Of a stretch of 64,000 bases of DNA, positions 1 to 8,686 are shown piece by piece; position 1 is the stretch's first letter; the number at the start of each line of letters is the position of its first letter. Made by a program: the position numbers and the translations under genes. The stretch covers positions 3,934,001-3,998,000 of the forward strand of contig NZ_CP133265.1 in assembly GCF_030915505.1 (NCBI RefSeq), read 5' to 3'. The notes under the pieces are model-generated. The model saw only the letters and a program-made list of their open reading frames with translations. It was not told the DNA's origin and ran no database searches. The stretch comes from Neobacillus sp. OS1-2 (GTDB taxonomy: Bacteria; Bacillota; Bacilli; Bacillales; Cytobacillaceae).

Positions 1-696
1 TCGCATCAAATTAGTGAATTTTTACAGCGCTTAAGAGCTATTGTAAACGGAAAACTACCTAGCACAGCTCCTACTAAGTCCCCACAGGCGCAGGTAAAAA
101 AAGTAAAAAGGATAAATCCTCGACAATTTGAACTGTTATTTATAGGGTGTTCCACAGGCGGACCCTCTGCCTTACAAAAAATTCTACCATATTTTCCGGA
201 GGATTTTCCAATTCCAATCGTTGTTGCTCAACACATGCCTCCAAAATTTACGAAGCCATTGGCTGATCGGTTCGATACATTATGTCAATTAAAGGTAAGA
301 GAAGCGCAACATGAAGAGGTTTTGTCGGCAGGATCTATTTATATAGCACCATCCGGTTATCAAACACGACTCAAAAATCGGGAAGATGGATCAATTTTAT
401 TTACCATTGATGATCAAACAGATGACCAGGTATTATATAAGCCATGTATTGATATTACGCTAGCTTCAATTGCTCCAATATTCAAGCATCGACTGTTAAC
501 TGTTATCTTAACGGGAATGGGTTCTGATGGCATGCAAGGCTGCGGTTTGGTAAAAAAGTATAACGGGGCTGTGTTGGTTGAGGCAGAAGAATCTTGTGTT
601 GTTTACGGTATGCCAAAATCGGTGTACGAAGCAGGATATGCTGATGGGCAATTTGAACTAACCCAAATGTTTCAACAAATTAGGGCATTGATATAA
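1..696 (+). CDS. cheB: CheB, chemotaxis protein-glutamate methylesterase/deamidase (5' end missing)
   Basis: The frame is open from base 1, so only the last 231 residues are visible. They cover a short linker and the whole catalytic domain. CheB removes methyl groups from receptor glutamates during adaptation. The catalytic triad can be read: Ser in GCSTGGPS (codon 151-153), His in AQHMPP (232-234) and Asp in GMGSDG (526-528). The N-terminal receiver domain lies outside the window. In B. subtilis cheB sits inside the large fla/che operon after flhG; here it precedes fliK and ends at a terminator. The assignment is firm; only the start is unknown. Confidence 0.95.
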   Translation, partial: SHQISEFLQRLRAIVNGKLPSTAPTKSPQAQVKKVKRINPRQFELLFIGCSTGGPSALQKILPYFPEDFPIPIVVAQHMPPKFTKPLADRFDTLCQLKVREAQHEEVLSAGSIYIAPSGYQTRLKNREDGSILFTIDDQTDDQVLYKPCIDITLASIAPIFKHRLLTVILTGMGSDGMQGCGLVKKYNGAVLVEAEESCVVYGMPKSVYEAGYADGQFELTQMFQQIRALI

Positions 697-723
697 AAAT
701 TAAATGAATATAGTAGCAGGTAG

Positions 724-757
724 AAGGTAGTGTATTGCATTCACTGCCTTTTTTTTA
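724..757 (+). terminator. Rho-independent terminator after cheB
   Basis: A 9-bp stem (724-732 with 742-750, one G-U pair) with a 9-nt loop is followed by a run of eight or more T. It closes the upstream che transcript, so fliK needs its own promoter. Confidence 0.8.
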
Positions 758-841
758 TCAAAAAACTATCAAAATACATAAATAGGCAAAAGTGTGATAA
801 AAAAGTGTGGGAAATAATTTTATTAATGAGTGAAAAATGTC

Positions 842-870
842 ATGACGAAAAAAAGTCTATGGGGTATAAT
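842..870 (+). promoter_or_regulatory. Candidate sigma-A promoter for fliK-flgD-flgE-fliM-fliY-cheY
   Basis: A perfect TATAAT (865-870) lies 17 bp after a weak -35, ATGACG (842-847). It sits 45 bp before the fliK start and just after the cheB terminator, where a promoter is required. The -35 is poor, so help from an activator is possible. Confidence 0.45.
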
Positions 871-915
871 GTAGATTAATTGAGTTCAAATACTAAAATA
901 AGGGGGGTAGGTTGT

Positions 916-3900
916 TTGGATGTCACTCAAAATTTAATCAAAATAATTCAAACATTCCAATTTGATGCTAAAAAGCCTAAAGCCGGCTTGCAATCCGAGA
1001 CACCAACAATTCCCTTTAATCAGATATTTTCTTTATTCAATAGTTTAGATAAATCAATTGGAACCGAGTTGAAACCAGGAATTATTCCTGAAAATATATC
1101 AATTGATCGATTGATGGGCAATCAACAGAGTGGAATGAAACAGAATTCCGTTGACGTTAAGCAATTAGATTCCATTTTAACCGCATGGGCTGCCGGAATC
1201 CAGCAAGAACACTTATCCAAGGGAATAATCACCAATAACTCCCAAGTAGATGGAACACAGGTTGACGAATTAAATAATGAGAATACGTATGTCCCGAATG
1301 ATCTGGATGGTATCCAAAAGTCAATGTTTGAGTGGGTAAATAGTCATTATCAACTAGTTAACCCGGATAATGATCATGTGGAGATTCCAAATGTACAGAC
1401 CGCCGATGAATCGGTTTCGCAAGGAAATAAATTAGATAAAACAGATCCAAATAAAGTTAATCTTCATAGGTTTTTGAACCAACCGATACCGAATGAAATA
1501 TTCGGAAAATTAAGTAATGGTTTTAATGAAGGAATAAGTGCAGACCCTAAGGAAAGAAATACCGGAAAAACGGTCGCACTGAATACACAAGTAGATTTGA
1601 ATAAAAATTACGATATTTCACGGCGGATCTCCAATCCGGTCTCAACCTCCTTCGTAAGGATTCCGGAAAATAAAGCAACTACAAATGAAACCGCCAATTT
1701 GATAGATCAACAGATGGATTTCCCTAGAGTAGGAATGGGGCCTACATACCTGGAGCAGATCAAACCTATTTCAATTCAGGAATTTATTCCAGTTGTTACC
1801 GATGTGCTTAACAGTTTTATAAGGGAAGCCAATGGTTCAACCTTAAGCGCTGAAGCAAATATCTTTTTGCCTGTAAAAGATGTAGGAATCATTAAAATAG
1901 ATATTGCATCACAACAAGGGAAAATGACGACGCAAATTTTAACAGATACACCCAAGGGAAAAGAAATTCTTGATGGCCAGATACCACATCTGAAACAGGG
2001 GTTGCAACAGAATGGCGTAAATTTGGATATGCTGGAGATTGTGCAAACTGATCACATTTTGCAACTACCAGAGAAAATGCTCCAGGCTGTTTACATGCAA
2101 AACCCAGAGGCAGTGAGCCAGAATGGAATGGTTCAAAAACAGGTCGAGCATTCACCTGATGAAAACATTCCCAACCAACTATCAGAGAAAAGGCCGAAAA
2201 TAGTAAATGATACAAATCATGATTCTAGATTACTGAATCAAGTGATCCCATATTCGTTTAATCAGTATTCAACTTTCCGTTCTCTTGATACAAGCCATCC
2301 TAGTGGAGAAAGTTCGCCTTTAACAACCATTTCAGATCAAGCGGGAGAATCATTTGTAAAGGAAAAAGCTATTTTGCAAGCTGACGGAAGTAATAGCCAT
2401 TCAGTAAGCGAGCCACTGCACCCTGTTCTAACAGTTTCTGATTTTGTACCAGAACTTAGTAATTGGATTGAAGCGCATTATAGGGCGGCACCAGTTCAGA
2501 CTGGACAGACTATTGGAAATTATACCTTAATTCCAGAGTCGTTAGGGAGCTTGGAAATCAACTTAACTTTAAATGCTAATCAAATTGCTGCGCAAATAGT
2601 AACGAGCTCGCCACAAACAAAAGAAGCATTGGATGGCCAACTGCAACAACTGCAAGGGGTTTTACAGCAGCGAGGATTAAATGTGGAAAAGCTGGGGATT
2701 GTTTACCGAGATTCCTCGATACAACAGCTAAACGATGGGCAAGGGAATGTAAATAGGCCAGAAACTAACGGCAACATTCAAAATGACGTTTTTACCGAGA
2801 TGAATCAGCAGAAAATAAAAAGACCTGAAAACTTAGTCAAGCATCAAGATACATTAATTTTAAAGCCTGAACTCACGCAACAGAATGGAACGGAACAAAA
2901 ACCTGAGATTATGCATCAGAATGGAACGGAAGAAAAGCCTGAGTTTATGCAACAGAATGGAACGATGCAAACACCTGAGATACAGCAGCAGAATTTGGAA
3001 ACACCAATGACCAGTTCGATAAATGGGTCGAACAATTTATTGGACCGTAATAAGTCTTTCCAATTCGATAATCAATGGAATGAACCGTTATTTAATGGAT
3101 CTCCACCATTTCCTTTCATTAGAACAAACATTTCTAGTGAAACAAAACCGGATCCAGCCGAAGCAGTTAATCCGTCAATTACCGAAGCTACTGATATATA
3201 TAACCAGATTTCTAGGGCTGTGGTTAATGAGAACGAGTCGAGTGGAGCTCCAGTAAATTCAGATTTATTCGTTTCTGAATTTGTTCCGGAAGTGAGCAAA
3301 TGGATTAATCGAAATATAAAGATAACGCCTGGCATTCAAGAGGTTTCAATGGGCAAATTCTCCTTAATACCTAGGGAGTTGGGTAGTGTCGAAATGAAGA
3401 TTACTTCTGACAATGGACAAATAGCCGCTCAAATCATTACAGATTCCTTGGAGGCGAAAGGTGCCCTGGAAAAGCAACTGCCACAATTGCAACAGTCTTT
3501 GCGGCAGACTGGATTTATCGTACAGCAACTCGATATTGTAGAACATGATGTTTTAAAACATAACCCGGTGATGATGGAACAAGGTTTTACCGAACGAAAC
3601 TTAGGGGTTATGCAGCAAGGTGGAAGCAGACATAAACGTGGGGTTACAAGTCCTGAGGTAATCCGGCCAAACGTGAATGCAAGGAATCAATCTACTTTAT
3701 TAATGGGTAAGAATCAAACTGGTCATTCAACTAATCAAACTATTAATCGTTCAAATCTTGAAACATCATTATTCAACGTTCAAGAAACAAAGAGTTCTAT
3801 AGAGATTAGTTCTGAAACTACTGATTTTTCGTTGGAAGTAGAAAATGGTAATCATTCAAATGATTCAACTAGTGTCATGAACCAACTGCCTCAAGCTGCT

Positions 3901-4437
3901 TTAAGCAGACATGTGACTGGTGGTCAACACAAGCTTCCAAATCTACCAGTTTCACAATTTGTTCCTGAGGTGAGTAAGTGGATCGGCGAAAATAGTAAGT
4001 TTACACCACTTCGGGAAGGTGTTGCTGAGGCGAAATTCTCTTTAACGCCAGATCACCTTGGTCATATTGAGATAAAAATTGTGTCACAGCAAGGTCAAAT
4101 TACAGCTCAAATCTTTACAGATACATCACAGGCAAAGGAAGCGCTGGATGGACAACTGCACCAATTAAGGCAAGTATTGCAACAACAGGGGTTAAATTTA
4201 CAAAAGCTTGAGATTGTTCAACAAACTCCTTCATCGATGGATTTGACTCAAACCAATCTATCCTTTTCACAAGGTGGATTTCATTCACCACAAGAGCAAC
4301 GTTCGCAATCATTAACGCGGAATGGATTGAAAAGGCAAAAAGATGATGAACGAATCGAAATGGAAAGGGAAACCCCATCCACTCCCTATAGAGGTTCTGT
4401 TCTAAAATCTTCTTCAAATATTGATTTTACCGCCTAG
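916..4437 (+). CDS. fliK: FliK, flagellar hook-length control protein with four repeated C-terminal-type domains
   Basis: FliK is secreted through the flagellar export gate, measures hook length and switches export from hook to filament subunits. I choose TTG at 916 because AGGGGGG (901-907) lies 8 nt before it; an in-frame TTG at 880 has no ribosome site. The 1173-residue product is far longer than most FliK. It carries four copies of the roughly 95-residue hook-length-control domain, at about residues 284-380, 505-600, 785-880 and 1010-1105. Each has the pattern FVPExSxWI, then a LGxxEIxI-type strand, IxAQIxTD and LxQxLxQxGLNxxxLEIV. Gln/Asn-rich linkers separate them and one linker holds a 36-bp tandem repeat. 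Family FliK proteins normally have a single such domain at the C-terminus. Confidence 0.9.
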   Translation: MDVTQNLIKIIQTFQFDAKKPKAGLQSETPTIPFNQIFSLFNSLDKSIGTELKPGIIPENISIDRLMGNQQSGMKQNSVDVKQLDSILTAWAAGIQQEHLSKGIITNNSQVDGTQVDELNNENTYVPNDLDGIQKSMFEWVNSHYQLVNPDNDHVEIPNVQTADESVSQGNKLDKTDPNKVNLHRFLNQPIPNEIFGKLSNGFNEGISADPKERNTGKTVALNTQVDLNKNYDISRRISNPVSTSFVRIPENKATTNETANLIDQQMDFPRVGMGPTYLEQIKPISIQEFIPVVTDVLNSFIREANGSTLSAEANIFLPVKDVGIIKIDIASQQGKMTTQILTDTPKGKEILDGQIPHLKQGLQQNGVNLDMLEIVQTDHILQLPEKMLQAVYMQNPEAVSQNGMVQKQVEHSPDENIPNQLSEKRPKIVNDTNHDSRLLNQVIPYSFNQYSTFRSLDTSHPSGESSPLTTISDQAGESFVKEKAILQADGSNSHSVSEPLHPVLTVSDFVPELSNWIEAHYRAAPVQTGQTIGNYTLIPESLGSLEINLTLNANQIAAQIVTSSPQTKEALDGQLQQLQGVLQQRGLNVEKLGIVYRDSSIQQLNDGQGNVNRPETNGNIQNDVFTEMNQQKIKRPENLVKHQDTLILKPELTQQNGTEQKPEIMHQNGTEEKPEFMQQNGTMQTPEIQQQNLETPMTSSINGSNNLLDRNKSFQFDNQWNEPLFNGSPPFPFIRTNISSETKPDPAEAVNPSITEATDIYNQISRAVVNENESSGAPVNSDLFVSEFVPEVSKWINRNIKITPGIQEVSMGKFSLIPRELGSVEMKITSDNGQIAAQIITDSLEAKGALEKQLPQLQQSLRQTGFIVQQLDIVEHDVLKHNPVMMEQGFTERNLGVMQQGGSRHKRGVTSPEVIRPNVNARNQSTLLMGKNQTGHSTNQTINRSNLETSLFNVQETKSSIEISSETTDFSLEVENGNHSNDSTSVMNQLPQAALSRHVTGGQHKLPNLPVSQFVPEVSKWIGENSKFTPLREGVAEAKFSLTPDHLGHIEIKIVSQQGQITAQIFTDTSQAKEALDGQLHQLRQVLQQQGLNLQKLEIVQQTPSSMDLTQTNLSFSQGGFHSPQEQRSQSLTRNGLKRQKDDERIEMERETPSTPYRGSVLKSSSNIDFTA
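2878..2998 (+). repeat. 36-bp tandem repeat in the fliK linker
   Basis: Units start at 2878, 2914, 2950 and a partial one at 2986, exactly 36 bp apart. Each codes for 12 residues of the type (Q/H)QNGTxxxPExx. This is a low-complexity spacer between the second and third hook-length domains; copy number could vary by slippage and alter protein length. Confidence 0.85.
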
Positions 4438-4453
4438 AAAGGAGCGGAGTGAC

Positions 4454-4897
4454 TTGAGCGATTGGGTAAATATAGATCATACCGCTAAAAGTAATTCAAT
4501 TTTCAATAATGTTAAGCCTTTTGAGCAACAAAGCTCGTTAGGCAAAGATGATTTTCTGAAAATACTTGTCACGCAATTATCAAACCAAGATCCGACAAGT
4601 CCCCTTCAGGATAAGGATTTTATTGCCCAGATGGCAACCTTTAGTTCACTTGAACAAATGACGAATTTAAATAAGTCATTTGAGAAATTTTCTGGCCAAC
4701 AAATGAGTCAGCATGCCGCCGTCATTGGTAAAGAAATTAGCTGGTTAGAGCAAGAACAAGGATCCGTTGTGACTAAAAGTGGCGTGGTCAATGGGATATC
4801 GTTGGACGACGGAAGTTATTATTATATGGTCGGCGATGACAAAATTCCGGTAGAATATGTGACTGAAATGAAGGAAACCACGACCGAATCCAAATAA
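4454..4897 (+). CDS. flgD: FlgD, hook cap / hook assembly scaffold
   Basis: FlgD caps the growing hook and lets FlgE subunits polymerise. The start is TTG at 4454, preceded by AAAGGAGCGGAG (4438-4449); this gives 147 residues, typical of Bacillus FlgD. The N-terminal signature DDFLKILVTQLSNQDP (about residues 30-45), followed by a Gln/Met-rich segment ending at SSLEQM, is diagnostic for the family. The gene follows fliK by 16 bp, the usual fliK-flgD-flgE order, and is surely cotranscribed. Confidence 0.93.
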   Translation: MSDWVNIDHTAKSNSIFNNVKPFEQQSSLGKDDFLKILVTQLSNQDPTSPLQDKDFIAQMATFSSLEQMTNLNKSFEKFSGQQMSQHAAVIGKEISWLEQEQGSVVTKSGVVNGISLDDGSYYYMVGDDKIPVEYVTEMKETTTESK

Positions 4898-4933
4898 TCA
4901 AAATAATAGAAGAAGAATAAGGAGGAACACATC

Positions 4934-5908
4934 ATGTTAAAATCATTATACTCTGGTGTTTCAGGGATGAAAGGCTTTCAAACAAAGATGGATGTCATCG
5001 GGAATAATATTGCCAATGTGAATACCGTTGGATTCAAAAAAAGCCGTGTAGTATTTCAAGACATTATTAGCCAAAATATTAAGGGTGCAACGCCACCATC
5101 TGATACACGTGGCGGGGTTAATCCAATGCAAATTGGTTTAGGTTCAAAAATCTCAGCTATTGATAACGTCCATACTCCAGGAAGTCCGATGTCAACCAAT
5201 ATTGGATCAGATTTGGCCATTGATGGAGATGCGTTTTTTGTGCTTACACCAGATGCCCCTAATCTTCCGGGAGCAGAATATTCACTTGAGAATATGCCAA
5301 CATATCTGACTAAAGCGGGGAATTTTGGATTGGATGCGGATGGCTACCTTGTTAATTCTAATGGATTTTTTGTAACCGGAGTAAGAGAGAACCCAGGTAA
5401 TACCTTAGATCCATATGATAGATTGAAAATAAAAATTAATGAAGATGCAACTGATCCAGCCAATCCTAAAAAAATTATCTCCTACTCCATTGATACGAAC
5501 GGATTTATTAATGTTGTCAATGAGGATGGCAAAAGTGGACAGTTGGCATTTAATGGTACTGATTATTTTCTTTCTACGCCAACTACCCCTAAAGATCAAT
5601 TAATCTCACTTGGAACGGCAGTAGTACCGAACCCAGCTGGATTGAAAAAAGTTGGAAATACCATGTTTGAAGTCACACAAAATGCAATGACCGATAGTGC
5701 AGCTACAAGCGATACTGAACCAATCATCAGTCGTATTGCAGATAATAAAGGCGGTCAAATGAACTCGGGTATGCTTGAAATGTCAAACGTTGATTTAACG
5801 GAAGAATTCACTGAGATGATTATTGCTCAGCGTGGATTCCAAGCTAACTCTAGAACGATCACAACTTCTGATTCGATTTTAGAGGAAATTGTAAACTTAA
5901 AACGATAG
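4934..5908 (+). CDS. flgE: FlgE, flagellar hook protein
   Basis: Structural subunit of the hook. AAGGAGG (4919-4925) precedes ATG 4934. The 324-residue product opens with LYSGVSGM and NNIANVNTVGFK (flagellar rod/hook N-terminal signature) and ends with the axial C-terminal helix containing SNVDLTEEFTEMI and QANSRTI. Between them is an insertion domain rich in Asp and Pro. It is longer than the roughly 264-residue B. subtilis FlgE, as hook subunits with larger outer domains are. Position between flgD and fliM agrees. A rod protein of the FlgG family is excluded by the flgD neighbour and by flhO/flhP elsewhere in the window. Confidence 0.92.
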   Translation: MLKSLYSGVSGMKGFQTKMDVIGNNIANVNTVGFKKSRVVFQDIISQNIKGATPPSDTRGGVNPMQIGLGSKISAIDNVHTPGSPMSTNIGSDLAIDGDAFFVLTPDAPNLPGAEYSLENMPTYLTKAGNFGLDADGYLVNSNGFFVTGVRENPGNTLDPYDRLKIKINEDATDPANPKKIISYSIDTNGFINVVNEDGKSGQLAFNGTDYFLSTPTTPKDQLISLGTAVVPNPAGLKKVGNTMFEVTQNAMTDSAATSDTEPIISRIADNKGGQMNSGMLEMSNVDLTEEFTEMIIAQRGFQANSRTITTSDSILEEIVNLKR

Positions 5909-6072
5909 ACTTTTATAATTAGTTAAATTCGATTTTTTTCCCTTCATTAAAAGTCAGGAGGAGGCAAACGGGAATTTTCTCGGATGACCCTCTTTTCTTT
6001 TTCATGAGAAGTGGAACTCTTATTAGTTTTTAGTTGCTTCTATTACTCAGGGAAGAGTTAGGGGGATGCCCT

Positions 6073-7047
6073 TTGGCAGATGTATTATCACAACAAGAAA
6101 TCGATGCCCTTTTAAACGCCTTAGATAGTGGGGAACTGCAGGCATCCGATGTCACAGAACAAAAGAAAAAAGTAAAAGTATATGATTTCAAACATGCGAT
6201 GCGCTATTCAAAGGAGCAATTGCGCAGTATTACGCGGATCCATGAGAACTTTACCAGACTTTTAGCTTCTGATCTTTCCACACAGCTTAGAACGTTCGTC
6301 CAAATTGAGATAGATCTGGTAGAACAGGTAAATTACCATGAATTTATTGCCTCCATCCCATCCAGGACCATTTTGAATGTTTTTGAAGTGCAACCAATGG
6401 ACGGGAAAATGGTGATGGAGATCAATCCTCAAGTTGCCTATGCCGTTTTAGAAAGGATGTTGGGTGGACAAGGGGATCCTGCCGAACGCAATGGAGCATT
6501 AACTGAAATCGAATCTGTACTGCTACAAAAGGTTTTTGCCAAATCCTTTGATATGTATCATGAGGTATGGAAAAGTGTTCTGCATATTGATGTAAAGTGG
6601 GAAGGAATTGAAGCAAATCCACAATTTTTACAAATTGCTTCTCCCAATGAAACAGTAATCGTCATTGCCTTTCGCACCGTCATTGGGGAAACCACTGGCA
6701 GGATGACATTATGTCTTCCGCATTTAATTGTGGAGCCAATGCTGCCTAATTTAACAACACATCAATGGCTTTCAACAATGTCGAAAACAAATGTATCCCA
6801 GCATGATAAAATCATGCAAAACTTGGATATTGTCCCTATTCCGATTATTGCTGAACTTGGGCGAGCAAAGCTGCCGGTATCTGATGTTTTAAATCTGCAA
6901 ATCGGGGATGTAATCGGAATCGAAGCGGGGAAACTGCAAATTAAAGTAGATCAATTGACAAGATTTCTAGCGAATCCGGGTCTCCTTAACGGTCATTATG
7001 CTGTTCAGATTGACCAAGTAATTGATTCTGAAGGAGATGAAGAATAA
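6073..7047 (+). CDS. fliM: FliM, flagellar motor switch protein
   Basis: C-ring component that binds phospho-CheY and sets rotation direction. The start is TTG 6073 with AGGGGG at 6060-6065; an upstream in-frame start at 6034 has no ribosome site. The protein is 324 residues. The CheY-P binding segment LSQQEIDALLNAL lies at the extreme N-terminus, followed by the CheC-like middle domain and a C-terminal SpoA/FliN domain (PVSDVLNLQIGDVI). It overlaps nothing and is followed 1 bp later by fliY. The fliL and swrD genes that usually precede fliM are absent. Confidence 0.95.
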   Translation: MADVLSQQEIDALLNALDSGELQASDVTEQKKKVKVYDFKHAMRYSKEQLRSITRIHENFTRLLASDLSTQLRTFVQIEIDLVEQVNYHEFIASIPSRTILNVFEVQPMDGKMVMEINPQVAYAVLERMLGGQGDPAERNGALTEIESVLLQKVFAKSFDMYHEVWKSVLHIDVKWEGIEANPQFLQIASPNETVIVIAFRTVIGETTGRMTLCLPHLIVEPMLPNLTTHQWLSTMSKTNVSQHDKIMQNLDIVPIPIIAELGRAKLPVSDVLNLQIGDVIGIEAGKLQIKVDQLTRFLANPGLLNGHYAVQIDQVIDSEGDEE

Positions 7048-7048
7048 G

Positions 7049-8173
7049 ATGAATGAAGGTTCACTTTCACAAGATGAAATCAATGCCCTATTTAGTCAAA
7101 TGGAGTCGACCCCTCCGAGTTTATCCATTGATGACTTTTTAAGCTCGATGGAGCAAGATGCATTGGGGGAGATTGGTAACATTTCCCTAGGAAGCTCTAC
7201 AACGGCTCTGTCTGCTTTGTTAAATCAACGAGTGGAAATTACGACACCGACACTTTCCATTATTGAACAGGAACAAATGGAAGATCTGATTCAGGAAAAA
7301 CATGTGGCTGTTCACGTTGACTATACCATTGGCTTCCGTGGTAAAAATTTATTAATGATAAAAGAAAAGGACGCAAGAATCATTGCCAATTTAATGATGG
7401 GCGGTGATGGACTGACGTTAGAGCCTGAGCTTTCAGAAATGCACTTAAGTGCTGTTCAAGAGGCAATGAACCAAATGATGGGTTCAGCTGCCACATCTAT
7501 GTCAACGCTTTTTAGTCAAAAAGTGGATATTTCACCACCAACAGTTGATGTCCTTGGATTTCCGCCGAAAAAATTAGAAGATCTTGAAGATAAAATAATT
7601 ATTAAAGTCTCTTTTCGCTTGAAGGTAGGAAGTCTTATTGATTCTAATATGGTTCAGTTTATTCCATTGTCATTTGCAAAGGAAATGATTCATAAAATCC
7701 TTAGCCCCGCAAAAGCGGCTGAACCGGTACCAGTGAAAAAGGAACCAATAATACAACAAGCGAATACGGGAGCTTCCCAAACAACAACTGCTCCAATGAC
7801 GGAACAACAGGCGCCACAAAATGTGTCCTCTGCACCAATAAATGAAAATGCGAACGTACAAAAGGTTGAATATGCAACGTTCTCTAAAAATTCACAAGTT
7901 AGTGCCGGTGCAGGTAATTTAGATTTGTTATATGATATTCCACTCACGATTACTGTTGAGCTTGGACGTACAGATATGCCGATTAAGAAGATTCTTGAAT
8001 TAGGACCAGGCGCTGTCATTGAACTGGATAAATTGGCAGGAGAGCCTGTAGATATTTTAGCTAACCAAAAGTTGATCGCCAAAGGCGAAGTGGTGGTTAT
8101 TGAAGAAAACTTTGGGGTGCGTATTACAGATATTGTAAGCACTATGGATCGAATTAGTAAAATGGCAAATTAA
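7049..8173 (+). CDS. fliY: FliY, motor switch protein with CheY-P phosphatase domain
   Basis: FliY joins the C-ring like FliN and also dephosphorylates CheY-P. ATG 7049 is preferred: AAGGAG at 7031-7036 is 12 nt upstream and the gene starts 1 bp after the fliM stop. An ATG at 7037 would abut the ribosome site. At 374 residues it matches B. subtilis FliY (378). Visible parts are an N-terminal CheY-P binding helix (LSQDEINALFSQM), two CheC-type active-site segments (EIGNISLGSS near 35 and EAMNQMMGSA near 140), a Gln/Pro/Thr-rich linker and a C-terminal SpoA/FliN domain. Since cheC is not in the window, FliY may be the main phosphatase. Confidence 0.95.
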   Translation: MNEGSLSQDEINALFSQMESTPPSLSIDDFLSSMEQDALGEIGNISLGSSTTALSALLNQRVEITTPTLSIIEQEQMEDLIQEKHVAVHVDYTIGFRGKNLLMIKEKDARIIANLMMGGDGLTLEPELSEMHLSAVQEAMNQMMGSAATSMSTLFSQKVDISPPTVDVLGFPPKKLEDLEDKIIIKVSFRLKVGSLIDSNMVQFIPLSFAKEMIHKILSPAKAAEPVPVKKEPIIQQANTGASQTTTAPMTEQQAPQNVSSAPINENANVQKVEYATFSKNSQVSAGAGNLDLLYDIPLTITVELGRTDMPIKKILELGPGAVIELDKLAGEPVDILANQKLIAKGEVVVIEENFGVRITDIVSTMDRISKMAN

Positions 8174-8203
8174 ATTAAACTTTTACAATATGGAGGGATT
8201 ACG

Positions 8204-8566
8204 TTGGCAAGGGTATTAATCGTTGATGATGCAGCATTTATGAGAATGATGCTAAAAGATATATTAACTAAAAATGGTCTTGAAGTGGTTGGAGAGGCCG
8301 TAAACGGTGAAGATGCATTTGAAAAATATCAGGAAGTACAGCCTGATATTGTGACAATGGACATTACCATGCCTGAAATGGACGGAATTACCGCGGTGAA
8401 GAAAATTAGAGCCGTTAACCCGCAGGCTAAAATCATTATGTGTTCGGCAATGGGGCAGCAGCCAATGGTGTTAGAGGCTATCCAAGCGGGTGCTAAGGAT
8501 TTTATTGTTAAGCCATTCCAAGCAGACCGTGTCATTGAATCTATTACAAAAGTATTAGGGAAATAA
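8204..8566 (+). CDS. cheY: CheY, chemotaxis response regulator
   Basis: Single receiver domain of 120 residues. The start is TTG 8204 after GGAGGG. Acidic pocket DD (residues 8-9), phospho-acceptor Asp53 in VTMDITMPEMDG and Lys103 in VKPF are all present. Phosphorylated by CheA, it binds FliM and FliY of the switch. It lies directly after fliY as in B. subtilis. A hairpin with a long T run follows the stop. Confidence 0.96.
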   Translation: MARVLIVDDAAFMRMMLKDILTKNGLEVVGEAVNGEDAFEKYQEVQPDIVTMDITMPEMDGITAVKKIRAVNPQAKIIMCSAMGQQPMVLEAIQAGAKDFIVKPFQADRVIESITKVLGK

Positions 8567-8599
8567 TCATATTTATAGAATAAGACTTTGAATAGGAGA

Positions 8600-8650
8600 A
8601 GCGGGAAGTGAACTGTATAAAGTGGGTTCGAACCTCTCGCTTTTTTTTTT
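8600..8650 (+). terminator. Terminator or attenuator between cheY and the first receptor gene
   Basis: Arms 8600-8606 and 8635-8641 pair (one G-U) and are followed by ten T (8641-8650). Inside lies a perfect palindrome, GGTTCGAACC (8625-8634), which could fold alternatively. Only 36 bp separate the T run from the next start codon. Confidence 0.7.
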
Positions 8651-8686
8651 GAACACTCAGCAAATTTGGCAAAAGGAGGGAAATGA

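Noticed and set aside
2431-4230. fliK as two or more fused genes or an assembly duplication
   Set aside because: The four domains differ at most positions and in DNA, and the frame is continuous with distinct linkers, so this is an old duplication and not an assembly error.
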